Origin: SYOC01 sp964441775
GTDB taxonomy: Bacteria > Desulfobacterota > Binatia > Bin18
Assembly: GCA_964441775.1 (NCBI GenBank)
Contig: CAYTVL010000008.1
Span: forward strand, 1 to 64,000
DNA: 64,000 bases
Direction: 5' to 3'
Shown here piece by piece: positions 26,059-34,600 of the stretch (position 1 is the first letter of the stretch; the number at the start of each line of letters is the position of its first letter). The notes under the pieces are model-generated. The model searched no databases. It was not told where the DNA came from and worked only from the letters and a program-made list of their open reading frames with translations. The position numbers and the translations under genes are program-made.

Positions 26059-27165
26059 CTAGGGGATAGGTTCAATCCGTCCATAGAGCCCGTGCATTTC
26101 ATCACCTGGTCCTGCCGTGAAGAAGAGGGTGTTGGCAGGTTGGTGCTGCACGCCATTCCCAAAGCTCAGCGCCCACAGCCCGTCGATTTTGAGCACCCTG
26201 TCATTAGGGTTTCGCAGACGGCCCTGGAACTCGCCTGTGGTTAAGCTATAGGCTCCGATTGTGCCATCGCCAAAATTGCCGATCAGCAAGCGCCCGCGGA
26301 ACTTTCCGAATCCCGCCGGAGCCAACGCGAGACCCCAAGGAGCATTGAGCGCTCCTCGTGAGGCGACGCGGTGCAGAAGATTTCCATTGGCGTCAAAAAC
26401 ATTAACGTAACCCAAACCCCTGCGGTGCACGTCATCGTGTTTGGCGGCGTCCTGTTTGGCGTAGGTCACATAGATATCCCCAAGGATATTCTGAATGCCA
26501 AAGGGGGCAAAGCCAGCGGGGATAGTGGGATCAGTAAAGGGAAACTTATCCGTCACTCGCGTAAACCCCTTGTCAAAAACGTCAACTATTCCATTATGGA
26601 AGTCGGTTGCATACAGGAAGTGACCGCTGCCGTTGCCCCCAATTGCTAAGCCCTTATACACCGCCCCGTTGTCAGTGGTGAATTTGGCCACCGCATTATT
26701 AAGATCCACTGATGGCGCCCAGGCGCTAATGACACCGCTCTCGCTGGCAAAAATGAACAGACCGGCCGACGTTAGGGCATTGGTGATGAGGAAGTCTGGA
26801 GCGTTACCGCTATTGTTATTATTAAAAACAATGCCCGTGGGGCCCCCCTGGGGAATAGACACCACTAGCTGTTTCGGAGGAGGGAAGAGAATGGCTACGC
26901 CATCGCCATTATAGAGTGTGGAAACGCCAGTGCCATTATCGGCGACCCACGCGGGAGTATTATAACCGAAGACAAGGCCCCAGGCATTGACAAGATTGGG
27001 GTCGGTGTGGTCGGCGGTTATATTGGGATCACCTCCATCAGTTACAAGATTATGCTGTTGATACCTATTCTCGTCCGCGTACGATGAAGACGTAAGAGTG
27101 GTGAGCGCCAGGGCGGCGCCGACCGTCAACCGTCGGAAAGAACTTGAGTGCGGAAAGGCGTGCAT
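26059..27165 (-). CDS. TIGR03118-family secreted protein
   Basis: A 368-residue secreted protein with a signal peptide (RRLTVGAALALTTLTSSSYA). It has repeated beta-propeller-like blades with WGLVFG, PTGIVFN, KGLAIG, LYATDFHNGIVDVFD and APWGLALAPAGFGKFRGRLLIGNFGDGTIGAY. This is the TIGR03118 family, found in soil and aquatic bacteria, without an assigned function. Blades of this type bind ligands or act as lactonase-like surfaces, but no catalytic residues can be named. It is located after the cytochrome cluster on the same strand, with several hundred non-coding bases on both sides, so it is probably monocistronic. Confidence 0.82.
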   Translation of the reverse strand: MHAFPHSSSFRRLTVGAALALTTLTSSSYADENRYQQHNLVTDGGDPNITADHTDPNLVNAWGLVFGYNTPAWVADNGTGVSTLYNGDGVAILFPPPKQLVVSIPQGGPTGIVFNNNNSGNAPDFLITNALTSAGLFIFASESGVISAWAPSVDLNNAVAKFTTDNGAVYKGLAIGGNGSGHFLYATDFHNGIVDVFDKGFTRVTDKFPFTDPTIPAGFAPFGIQNILGDIYVTYAKQDAAKHDDVHRRGLGYVNVFDANGNLLHRVASRGALNAPWGLALAPAGFGKFRGRLLIGNFGDGTIGAYSLTTGEFQGRLRNPNDRVLKIDGLWALSFGNGVQHQPANTLFFTAGPGDEMHGLYGRIEPIP

Positions 27166-27853
27166 AGAACCTCCTCATTATTTTTCCGTGCTGTGGGAAG
27201 AAAAGCGAAATGGGGGAACCGACGGTGGGTCGCGTTTGAGACGCGGGGGGAAACCGCGCGCGCACTGGAGTCGAGGAGAGAAGCAAAAGCATCCAACCTG
27301 CTTGGCGAGCGAAGCGCCAGGAGGGTTGAATGATGCAAAAGCGAGGGGACCAGAGCCACCCCCACGGGAAGTTCTCGGCTCGTGCGCGTTCCTTCCTCAT
27401 GGCGGCAACTTTTATTCAAGCGAGCCGCTAATACAAGACTCACAAAAGGAGGTTTTTTTTACCTCCTAAAGAGATTCTTCATCTACTCCAACAGGGGTAA
27501 GTGTTCTCTCTACTTCCAGCGTAAGAAAAAACCGGACGATGAATTCTACTTTTCCTTGTCAACATATTTAAACGCGGCGCAGAAGAGCAGACACAGGTGG
27601 AGCGAGACGACGAGAAGGATGTTCTCTTGGCGTGATATTTTCTTATCGCCAGAAGGTCTCTTTACGCAAGTTTCCTCACGTCCCGTCGGTCCATCATTGA
27701 CTTACAACTCTTCATTCCTAATGAGTGGGAAGTGGCAAGGAGGGTCATGCCCCATCATTGTGGAGGCGCCTCATGTGGCGACAACGCAATGGAGAAGTAG
27801 AGACGGGACATACACGGAAGGAGAGCTTGTGCGTGCGTCTAAGGCAGAACAGC
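27166..27853. other. Long stretch without a recognised gene
   Basis: Open frames here (for example 27382-27882 on the plus strand) give translations without family features, and base use differs from neighbouring genes. The only clear structure is a perfect 7-base hairpin, AGGAGGT at 27447-27453 pairing with ACCTCCT at 27461-27467 across a T7 loop. On the plus strand it would mask a Shine-Dalgarno-like AGGAGGT. Confidence 0.5.
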
Positions 27854-27880
27854 AGGGCTTGGGGCAGATTCCCAAGCCCT
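27854..27880 (-). terminator. Hairpin terminator after the amidohydrolase gene
   Basis: AGGGCTTGGG (27854-27863) and CCCAAGCCCT (27871-27880) form a perfect 10-base stem with a 7-base loop, 8 bases past the minus-strand stop at 27888. The downstream T-tract is weak, so efficiency is uncertain. Confidence 0.65.
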
Positions 27881-27887
27881 AGCAAGG

Positions 27888-28994
27888 TCAAGCGAGCCCC
27901 ATGTTGTACAGTCGATTCGCGTTCTCGAAGACGACATTCCGCGTTACTTCCGCCGGGACTCCAGCGAAATTCTCGTCGATCACTTTGAGTGAGTTGGGGA
28001 ATGTTGAATCCGCATGAGGAAAGTCCGAGGCCCACATGTAGTTACGTTGCCCGAAGAATTGCCAGGTGGCTGGACCCAGCGGATCATCTTGGAAGGTGGC
28101 CCATACGTTGCGTCGCACATATTCGCTGGGCTTGAGCGGCAACTGCTTGGCGTTGGCGACCTTGGCGTGCACATGATCGAGACGATGCACCCAGTTCGCT
28201 ATCCAGCCCACATCGTTCTCCGCTGAGACAATCTTCAACGTGGGGAACCGCTCGAACACACCGCCATATATCAGTCGGGTGAGGCATTGCTCGACCACGT
28301 GAATGACATGAATCTGTAGGTCCGCCGCCGTCGGCATGGATGGCGTGAGCGGCATGCCGGACACCAGCGGTTTATGCAGAGAGATCGGCATGCCCGTCTC
28401 AGCGCACACTCGCCAGAGCGGGTCAAAGCGTTCGTCACTGTAGGGAACATCGATGGCGTCCGAAGCGAGCACCAGCACGCCTTTTAAGCCTTTCTTCGCA
28501 CACCATTCAATTTCCGAGACGTCAGGTAACGCCTTGAGTGTGTAGAGGCCAATACCCACTAAGCGTTGAGGATCATGCGCACAGAACTCGGCGAGCCAAT
28601 CGTTGTACACCCGCAGACACGCTTTCTGGAGTTCTACATCCTTCATGTCGAGCAGCACGATGCCAAGGCTTGAATACAGCACTTCAGCGATAACGCCATC
28701 GAGATCCTGATCTTTCAGGCGCTCTACCGGGTCCCAGCCGCTTGGTCGCGCCGCTTCATAGCCGCGTTTCATGTGTTCGCGCAAAGCATCACCGCTGCGC
28801 CCCGCCGCAAAGACACCCGCGACGGTAAGAGGGTGAATGCCAGGGGCGACGAACAGATAGGCTGCGCCGGTGGGTTTGTCATTTTTTATGACGCGGGGCG
28901 CGTCGTCGCGATATTTGCGATCGAGCCGCTCGACCCACAGGTCGCCGGGCTCCGTCATGTGTGAATCCGCTGAAATTATTCGTTGCATTGTCAT
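27888..28994 (-). CDS. Amidohydrolase-2 family metal-dependent hydrolase/decarboxylase
   Basis: A 368-residue TIM-barrel protein of the amidohydrolase-2 family. The N-terminal metal motif is SADSHMTEP (D10, H12, E15). The later metal/catalytic region reads ISLHKPL and VIHVVEQCLTRLIYGGVFERFPTLKIVSAEND, and the closing ASDFPHADSTFP supplies the last Asp and His. These enzymes are often decarboxylases or hydrolases of aromatic and cyclic acids, so the substrate cannot be assigned. The next gene upstream on the same strand is a zinc alcohol dehydrogenase, with a tandem GTGTGACT repeat between them. Confidence 0.85.
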   Translation of the reverse strand: MTMQRIISADSHMTEPGDLWVERLDRKYRDDAPRVIKNDKPTGAAYLFVAPGIHPLTVAGVFAAGRSGDALREHMKRGYEAARPSGWDPVERLKDQDLDGVIAEVLYSSLGIVLLDMKDVELQKACLRVYNDWLAEFCAHDPQRLVGIGLYTLKALPDVSEIEWCAKKGLKGVLVLASDAIDVPYSDERFDPLWRVCAETGMPISLHKPLVSGMPLTPSMPTAADLQIHVIHVVEQCLTRLIYGGVFERFPTLKIVSAENDVGWIANWVHRLDHVHAKVANAKQLPLKPSEYVRRNVWATFQDDPLGPATWQFFGQRNYMWASDFPHADSTFPNSLKVIDENFAGVPAEVTRNVVFENANRLYNMGLA

Positions 28995-29014
28995 TGATGA
29001 TTCTCCTTCACCAC

Positions 29015-29038
29015 GTGTGACTGTGTGACTGTGTGATT
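29015..29038. repeat. GTGTGACT tandem repeat
   Basis: Three consecutive 8-base units (GTGTGACT, GTGTGACT, GTGTGATT) lie in the short gap between the dehydrogenase stop and the amidohydrolase start. Confidence 0.75.
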
Positions 29039-30125
29039 ACGCCTCGAACATCAAGACCGTGCGGGCGACCTCGCCGGCCTTCATGGCGCGGAACGCTTCG
29101 TTGACATCTTCGAGACGGCCTCGTCGAGTAATCATCTCGTCGAGCCGCAAAATGCCCCTTTGGTAAAAGTCCACATATTTCGGCATGTCCACTTTGAAAC
29201 GGTTCGAGCCCATCGTGCAGCCCTGAATGCGCTTTTCCCGCAGGAACATACTGCCTTCAAGTTCGAGCTTTTGGCCGACCGGAATCATACCGATCACCGT
29301 TGCCGTGCCGCCAGGACGGATGCACTCGAAGGCTTGCTCGGCGGCTTTCTTGAGACCGATCGCCTCAAAGGCGTACTCGACTCCTCCACCGGTCAGCTTG
29401 CGAATCGCGCCAATCGGGTCTTCCTTGGAGGCGTCCACTGTATGGGTGGCGCCAAGTTCGCGAGCCTGCGCAAGCTTATGTTCGAACACATCGACCGCGA
29501 TGATCATGCCTGCGCCAGCGATGCGCGCCCCTTGGATGGCGGCCAAGCCAACGCCGCCGGCGCCAAATACCGCGACCGTCGCTCCCGGTTCGACCCGGGC
29601 GGTGTTGAGCACGGCCCCCACTCCGGTTGTCACCCCGCAACCGATCAACGCGGCGCGATCCAGCGGCATGTCTTCACGCACGCGGACCAGGCCGTTCTCA
29701 TGCACGAGCATCTGCTCGGCGTAAGAGGAAAGGCTCGCAAACTGGTTGACCGGGGCGCCCTTCCAACTGAGCACGGGCGGTTCTTGCGTAGAACGGGCGG
29801 GCCGCGCCTGACAGAGGTAGGTGCGTCCGGTCAGACAGTAATCGCAATGCCCACAGAAAACCGACAAGCAAGCGATGACATGATCGTCGGGCTTGAACTC
29901 CGTGACGTGCGGACCGACCGCTTCCACGACACCGGCAGCCTCGTGGCCAAGAATCGCCGGGGTGGGAAAAGGATAGAATCCGTCAACGAAGTGAAGATCA
30001 CTGTGGCACACCCCGCTCGCCACTGTGCGCACCAGCACTTCTCGTCCAATGGGCTCTGCAATATTGACATCTTCAATCGTCAGAGGCGTGTGTGGTCCGT
30101 GAAATACGGCGGCTTTCATTACCAT
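29037..30125 (-). CDS. Zinc-dependent alcohol dehydrogenase (class III/NDMA-like)
   Basis: A 362-residue medium-chain dehydrogenase. Catalytic zinc ligands are C40 (GVCHSDLH) and H61/E62 (GHEAAGVVEAVG). The structural zinc lobe has C91, C94, C97 and C105 in the CGHCDYC spacing. The Rossmann motif is VFGAGGVGLAAIQGA. The sequence is close to the class III / formaldehyde-type ADHs of the Zn-ADH family, oxidising an alcohol with NAD; the natural alcohol is unknown. The start could be MVMKAAV or, two codons later, MKAAVFHG. It lies between an N-acyl-D-amino-acid-deacylase-like gene and an amidohydrolase on one strand. Confidence 0.88.
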   Translation of the reverse strand: MVMKAAVFHGPHTPLTIEDVNIAEPIGREVLVRTVASGVCHSDLHFVDGFYPFPTPAILGHEAAGVVEAVGPHVTEFKPDDHVIACLSVFCGHCDYCLTGRTYLCQARPARSTQEPPVLSWKGAPVNQFASLSSYAEQMLVHENGLVRVREDMPLDRAALIGCGVTTGVGAVLNTARVEPGATVAVFGAGGVGLAAIQGARIAGAGMIIAVDVFEHKLAQARELGATHTVDASKEDPIGAIRKLTGGGVEYAFEAIGLKKAAEQAFECIRPGGTATVIGMIPVGQKLELEGSMFLREKRIQGCTMGSNRFKVDMPKYVDFYQRGILRLDEMITRRGRLEDVNEAFRAMKAGEVARTVLMFEA

Positions 30126-30175
30126 TTCCTTTCATGGTCAGTAGGCGGCCTTCACCAACGCTTGTTCCAAGGGTT

Positions 30176-31867
30176 TTAACTCGCAAGTTTACCGGCGCGC
30201 AGCACCTGCCCTGGGAGGATACCAGTGTGGCGCTGACCTTCATACAACACTTGTCCGTTCACGATTGTGTACTGAATACCTGTCGCTTGCGTCACCAACC
30301 GGCGTCCTCCTCCCGGGAGATCGTGGCGAATTTCCGGGCGCTCGGGTGAACTGATAGTCCTAAGGTCGAAGATCGTGATATCCGCCGCCAGTCCGGGCCG
30401 CAGCAGCCCGCGATCGGTTAAGCCAAAAAAATGCGCGGGCTCCGACGTGATCCGCTTAATCGCATGTTCGAGGGTCAGCGCTTGCTTCTCACGCACGAAC
30501 GTTCCCAACAGATAGCTCGGATAGCCCGCATTACATAACATGTCGACGTGCGCGCCGCCGTCGGAAATACCGATCAACGTGCGCGGGTCGCTAAATTTCT
30601 TCGCGACACGTTCTTCGTTGATGTCGAGCAATGGCATCATGAAGTCCACCGCGAGCTCATCCTCAAGCGCGAGATCAAAGAACGCGTCGAGCGGTCCGAC
30701 GCCCCGTTCGCGGGCAATCTCGGCGAGGCTTTTCCATTCGACGGACTTGAGCGCGGGAGTGGCGACTTCCTTAACCTTAGTGGTCTCCCAGATGTCGTGG
30801 AACACCGTGCGTCGTTCGAGTTCCCCGGCAAAGACGCGGCGAAACTCGGCGCTCGCGTACACTTGTTTCTGCGCCTCGACCGATTTGTCCTCAAACACGG
30901 GCTTCATCGACGGCATGCTCGCGAACAGAAACGGATTGCGTAAGTTAAATTCAACAATCAGAGGCCGCACGGCGACTTGCGGGCGACAGCCGCGCTCCAA
31001 CAAGGGGGCCACTTGCGTCAGGGTATCGCTCCACGCCTCGGGCGCATCGTCGCGGTCACGCAAGTTGAGCCACGTGACTGGCCGTCCGCTTTCCGAGGAC
31101 AGGAGATCAAGCAGAGCATATTCCTTGGCGGACACGGAGCTGGGCTGTTTCGTAAGAGCGACTTCAATCGTGCCGCGCTCCAACTCGCGGAGCACGCCGG
31201 CGTAGGCGCGCAACTCGTCCTGACTGGCGAGCCGACACGCCAACGGTTGCGCTTTGTAACCGAGATGTTGCGGCATCACGGTGAGTGAGAATCCCACCGC
31301 ACCCGCCTCAATGGATTCCCGCAAGAGCATGCGGATTTGAGCGGTCTCCTCGGCGGTCGCCTCGCGTCCCATCGCTTCTTCTCCCATGACGAAATGGCGA
31401 AACGGCGAGAGCGCCGCAAGAAAGCCCACGTTGATGCCCACGCCGCGCTTGGCGATCGCGTTCATATATTGTGGAAACGTTTCCCAGTCCCACGGCAGGC
31501 CGCGCGTGAGCACCTCATACGGAATCGCTTCGACATGTACCAGGTTCCAGGTCGCCACCTCGCGTTCGGCGGGTTTGCATGGGGCCAGGCCAACGCCGCA
31601 ATTGCCCATGATAACGGTCGTGACGCCATGCCAAGACGAGCAGGTAATCAGCGGGTCCCAGCACACCTGGGCGTCATAATGCGTGTGTGGATCAATGAAG
31701 CCCGGGGCGACGACGAGGTCGGAGGCGTCGATGACGCGCGCGGCGCTTCCGGAGACCGCGCCGATCTCAGCGATGCGTCCTCCACTGATGGCGATATCGG
31801 CGCGGAAAGCGCGCGCCCCGCTTCCATCAACAATGGTTCCGTTCTTGATTAGTACGTCGTGAGGCAT
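30176..31867 (-). CDS. N-acyl-D-amino-acid deacylase-like amidohydrolase
   Basis: A 563-residue member of the D-aminoacylase/amidohydrolase-3 group. The N-terminal beta sandwich (DVLIKNGTIVDGSGARAFRAD) leads into the metal motif GFIDPHTHYDAQ (H61, H63). Further landmarks are VIMGNCGVGLAPC, typical of D-aminoacylases, GISDGGAHVDMLCNAGYPS carrying the catalytic Asp, and the C-terminal return of the sandwich (PGLAADITIFD). Predicted to hydrolyse N-acyl-D-amino acids or similar amides. The chain is longer than the classical about 480-residue enzymes, in line with the uncharacterised soil-bacterial subgroup. Confidence 0.85.
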   Translation of the reverse strand: MPHDVLIKNGTIVDGSGARAFRADIAISGGRIAEIGAVSGSAARVIDASDLVVAPGFIDPHTHYDAQVCWDPLITCSSWHGVTTVIMGNCGVGLAPCKPAEREVATWNLVHVEAIPYEVLTRGLPWDWETFPQYMNAIAKRGVGINVGFLAALSPFRHFVMGEEAMGREATAEETAQIRMLLRESIEAGAVGFSLTVMPQHLGYKAQPLACRLASQDELRAYAGVLRELERGTIEVALTKQPSSVSAKEYALLDLLSSESGRPVTWLNLRDRDDAPEAWSDTLTQVAPLLERGCRPQVAVRPLIVEFNLRNPFLFASMPSMKPVFEDKSVEAQKQVYASAEFRRVFAGELERRTVFHDIWETTKVKEVATPALKSVEWKSLAEIARERGVGPLDAFFDLALEDELAVDFMMPLLDINEERVAKKFSDPRTLIGISDGGAHVDMLCNAGYPSYLLGTFVREKQALTLEHAIKRITSEPAHFFGLTDRGLLRPGLAADITIFDLRTISSPERPEIRHDLPGGGRRLVTQATGIQYTIVNGQVLYEGQRHTGILPGQVLRAGKLAS

Positions 31868-32030
31868 TGTCGTTTCCCCTTTTTTGCGGAACTCCTCAAT
31901 GGTGACTTTTTTGGAAAAGCAACGAATACCTCGGCACTATGCCAAAAAGAAGGAAGTGTCAACTTCGCTAGGCCACGGCTATCGCCCAAGAATTGGCGCA
32001 CCACATACAAGAACTGCTAAAATAGCTTTT

Positions 32031-32924
32031 ATGTATTTCTCCCAACTCGTCATTTTGGCTATTATTCAAGGGGCGGCGGAATTACTGCCGGTTTCGAGTT
32101 CCGCCCACGTCATTGTCGCCCAACATTTGATGGGTCTCGACCCGGGGGCCCCGGAGATGACGTTGCTGCTGGTCATGCTGCATACGGGAACCATGGGTGC
32201 CGTCATCGTTTATTTTTGGCCGCGGTGGCGGCGACTGCTGGCGTATGGCAGTCGGCCGTTCTTCACAGCAGTGTTCCTTGCTACAGCCTGCACTGGAGTG
32301 GTGGGACTCGGATTGAAAGTGCTGATTGAAAAGATCCTCTTGGAACGAATGCTGGGCTACTCTCATGGCGAAGTGGAGCAACTGTTTCGCAACTTGCCGC
32401 TGATCGGTGTCGCGTTGGGCACCGTGGGGATCCTGATTTTAGTGGCGGCGCGCCATCAATCTTCCGAGGCTTCTTTTGCCTCTTTGAGAGAGATGCGCTT
32501 CTTGGTGAAGAATAGCAGCGCCATTCTCATTGGGCTTGTCCAAGGTTTTTGTTTACCTTTTCGTGGATTCTCTCGTTCGGGGGCGACGATTTCGACCGCG
32601 TTAATGCGTGGGCTTTCCCGCGATCTCGCGGAAGATTTTAGTTTTGCACTGGCGCTCCTGTTGACTCCTCCGGCCGTAGGGCTTGAGCTGCTACGATTCT
32701 TGCACGCTCAAACGGCGCACGCAGCAGGGACTATGGCGGAAGGCGCGATGGCTGGTTGGCTCTTTCTCGGAGTCGCCGGAATGGTATTGAGCTTTGGGGC
32801 TGGCGTTTTTGCGTTGATCGGCTTGTCGAAGGTACTGGACCGAGGCCACTGGCAGTGGTTCGGTTACTACTGTCTCATCGCCTCGGGCTTTGTCTTGCTA
32901 GGCCCCGCGTTCGGTCTGCTGTAA
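32031..32924 (+). CDS. uppP: Undecaprenyl-diphosphatase (BacA/UppP family)
   Basis: A 297-residue integral membrane phosphatase that recycles undecaprenyl pyrophosphate for peptidoglycan and O-antigen synthesis. The family motifs are QGAAELLPVSSSAH (E17, S22-24, H26) and FRGFSRSGATIST (Arg/Ser motif, here with R in place of the usual P before GFSRSG). About eight hydrophobic segments follow. The frame is open from 31884, but that stretch lacks similarity; MYFSQLVILAIIQG at 32031 is the standard N-terminus. TTGGCG at 31993 and TAAAAT at 32018 (19-base spacing) could be a promoter so close that the message would be nearly leaderless (speculative). Confidence 0.88.
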   Translation: MYFSQLVILAIIQGAAELLPVSSSAHVIVAQHLMGLDPGAPEMTLLLVMLHTGTMGAVIVYFWPRWRRLLAYGSRPFFTAVFLATACTGVVGLGLKVLIEKILLERMLGYSHGEVEQLFRNLPLIGVALGTVGILILVAARHQSSEASFASLREMRFLVKNSSAILIGLVQGFCLPFRGFSRSGATISTALMRGLSRDLAEDFSFALALLLTPPAVGLELLRFLHAQTAHAAGTMAEGAMAGWLFLGVAGMVLSFGAGVFALIGLSKVLDRGHWQWFGYYCLIASGFVLLGPAFGLL

Positions 32925-32935
32925 ACGGGGTTTCT

Positions 32936-32951
32936 GGAACCCAGGGGTTCC
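32936..32951. terminator. Bidirectional terminator-like hairpin between convergent genes
   Basis: GGAACC-CAGG-GGTTCC forms a compact stem-loop in the 29 bases between the uppP stop and the stop of the convergent CmcJ-like gene. No long T-run follows. Confidence 0.5.
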
Positions 32952-32953
32952 GA

Positions 32954-33781
32954 TTACGCTTCTGGCGCAAAGAAGACGATCGTGCGCACTTCGATGCTTT
33001 CACGGGGGGGAGCATGGGTTGGAGTGGTCGGGTCGTCAAAGGCTCCGTGCGCGGTGTACCGCGCGCGCCCATCGGTCTTCGAGTCGTAACATTTAAGCAG
33101 CAACGCTTCGTTGGGCTGCATCTGTGGAAAATAAAACCAGCGATGAGAAGGTTTGTAGGAGACCATGTAGACTTCTCCCAAGCGGTCGCGGTAGATGAGA
33201 TCCGTGGGCACGAAATCTTCTTGACGAATGCTGCGGCCATCACACACCGCCAACGGCGCTTCTTGCACTGGTCCTCGAATCGGTCGCCACACGTTAATAA
33301 ACACGTAGCGATTTTTTAGGCGTTGTTCGGCTTCGTCAGCCGGGAGCAAGTCCCTCACGCGCTGAGGGCCTGATTTCAGCGTGTAGTCATTGTGCATAAC
33401 TTTCACCGGCTCGCGCACGCCGTTCTCGCCCTGTCTCGCCATCGGACCGCAACGCACGTTGTGATCGAAGATAATCACCTTCTCTGCGCCGGTCACGTCT
33501 TTCAGCAGTTGTTCCACTTCGGGGTAGTAGACGGTTTTGACTTCTTGCTCGTCATAGAAATTCTTGACCTTGCTTTCGTGGGAGGTGAGTCCAAACCCGC
33601 TTTTGTCTAGAGTGAGATCGTCAAGCGCAGCGCGACCATTGTACACGCGCACCTGACGTGGCTCGACGCGTCCGGTCCGTTCCGGCACGCCCTCGGGCGG
33701 CTTGTACATGTAGGTATGGGGCTTCTCGTCCATGGGTATCAGGTAGTTCATCTTACCTTCTACATACTCGAGATTTGTCAT
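32954..33781 (-). CDS. CmcJ/NvfI (AsaB/GA4-desaturase-like) family protein
   Basis: A 275-residue protein of the CmcJ/NvfI family, named after a cephamycin 7-alpha-methoxylase partner and a fungal oxygenase. The recognisable stretches are KVIIFDHNVRC, the MHNDYT motif with its His/Asp pair, RYVFINVWRPIRGPVQEAPLAVCD, FVPTDLIYRDRLGEVYMVSYKPSHRWFYFPQMQPNE and the closing VRTIVFFAPE. Members have a jelly-roll fold and some are Fe(II)/2-oxoglutarate oxygenases; whether this one binds iron cannot be said with certainty. It lies just downstream of a ferritin-like protein on the same strand, which may be an oxygen-chemistry partner or only a neighbour. Confidence 0.78.
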   Translation of the reverse strand: MTNLEYVEGKMNYLIPMDEKPHTYMYKPPEGVPERTGRVEPRQVRVYNGRAALDDLTLDKSGFGLTSHESKVKNFYDEQEVKTVYYPEVEQLLKDVTGAEKVIIFDHNVRCGPMARQGENGVREPVKVMHNDYTLKSGPQRVRDLLPADEAEQRLKNRYVFINVWRPIRGPVQEAPLAVCDGRSIRQEDFVPTDLIYRDRLGEVYMVSYKPSHRWFYFPQMQPNEALLLKCYDSKTDGRARYTAHGAFDDPTTPTHAPPRESIEVRTIVFFAPEA

Positions 33782-33862
33782 GAGATGATTCTCCCTGCTC
33801 CTTTTGCTTGCTCCGACCTTACAACGGCGAGGCCCCCTTTGTACAGATAGTTTTGCTCCACT

Positions 33863-34522
33863 TCAAATTAATGCCATGCGTTGTAAGCGTATCACGTGCA
33901 TCTGGATAATCGGCATGACTGTGTCAGCGATCATGGCTTCGAGGGCGTCTGCCGGAGTTTGTCCAGTAATAAAACCGGAGTAATGTTGGATCAATTGCTC
34001 TTGGATGACAAGGAGACGTTCACGGAGGGTTGGCGTGCGCGCCAGACTCTCCATGATTTTCTGCTCGCCATACGTGACATGGCTTTCTTCATCACGAATC
34101 ACGCGTCGGAGCCCGTTGCGGATCGGCTCGTCGCGGATGACATCATGATAAAAATAGAGCAGGACGAGAGCGAGCCCTTCGCCGACGACCATCGATTCGA
34201 AAAGCATTTCTTCCCAGGTATGACTAATGACGCCGTGCAGTTCATCCATGTCGCCAAGCACGGCTTGGGACGGCTCAGCGCCATACCGTTTCAACAGACG
34301 GAGAAAAATGGCCGTGTGACGGGTCTCGTCACGAGTTTGTTTGACGATTTCCAACATCCCTTCGAGGTCAGGGGCTTTCGTCACCCACTGTCCGATCTTA
34401 ACGGCCCCCACTTCACCATAAAACAAGTGACTCAAGGCGCGAATGATCGTCTCTCGATTGCTCTCTATTGAAAACCGTGGCGCGTCTTTATACAAGGTCA
34501 GTTCGTCCCGCGTCAACAACAT
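33863..34522 (-). CDS. Ferritin-like di-iron protein
   Basis: A 219-residue mostly helical protein with ferritin-like spacing of carboxylate and histidine ligands: E37 in FYGEVGA, E66/H69 in DETRH, E109 or E115 in the WEEMLFESMVVGEGLAL helix and E145/H148 in RDEESH. This is the ExxH-pair signature of a four-helix di-iron centre. No targeting signal is present. It could be a di-iron oxidase/oxygenase rather than iron storage, because the chain is longer than rubrerythrin domains and lacks a storage-pore motif. The reaction is unknown. It lies between meaB and a CmcJ-like gene. Confidence 0.72.
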   Translation of the reverse strand: MLLTRDELTLYKDAPRFSIESNRETIIRALSHLFYGEVGAVKIGQWVTKAPDLEGMLEIVKQTRDETRHTAIFLRLLKRYGAEPSQAVLGDMDELHGVISHTWEEMLFESMVVGEGLALVLLYFYHDVIRDEPIRNGLRRVIRDEESHVTYGEQKIMESLARTPTLRERLLVIQEQLIQHYSGFITGQTPADALEAMIADTVMPIIQMHVIRLQRMALI

Positions 34523-34600
34523 ATAGACCTCCTCCAGCTCAAGATGAAAGCATACTCTCTAGCGACCGGGGACGAACCTCGCAAGTCCAATCCGTCTCGA

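Noticed and set aside
27382..27882. 166-codon plus-strand open frame in a long gap
   Set aside because: No family features, no convincing ribosome site, and it ends inside the hairpin terminator of the opposite-strand gene.
30001..30030. Possible B12-box-like GCCACTG sequence
   Set aside because: It lies inside the alcohol dehydrogenase coding sequence and has no cobalamin riboswitch surroundings; no B12 riboswitch was seen upstream of the mutase or adenosyltransferase.
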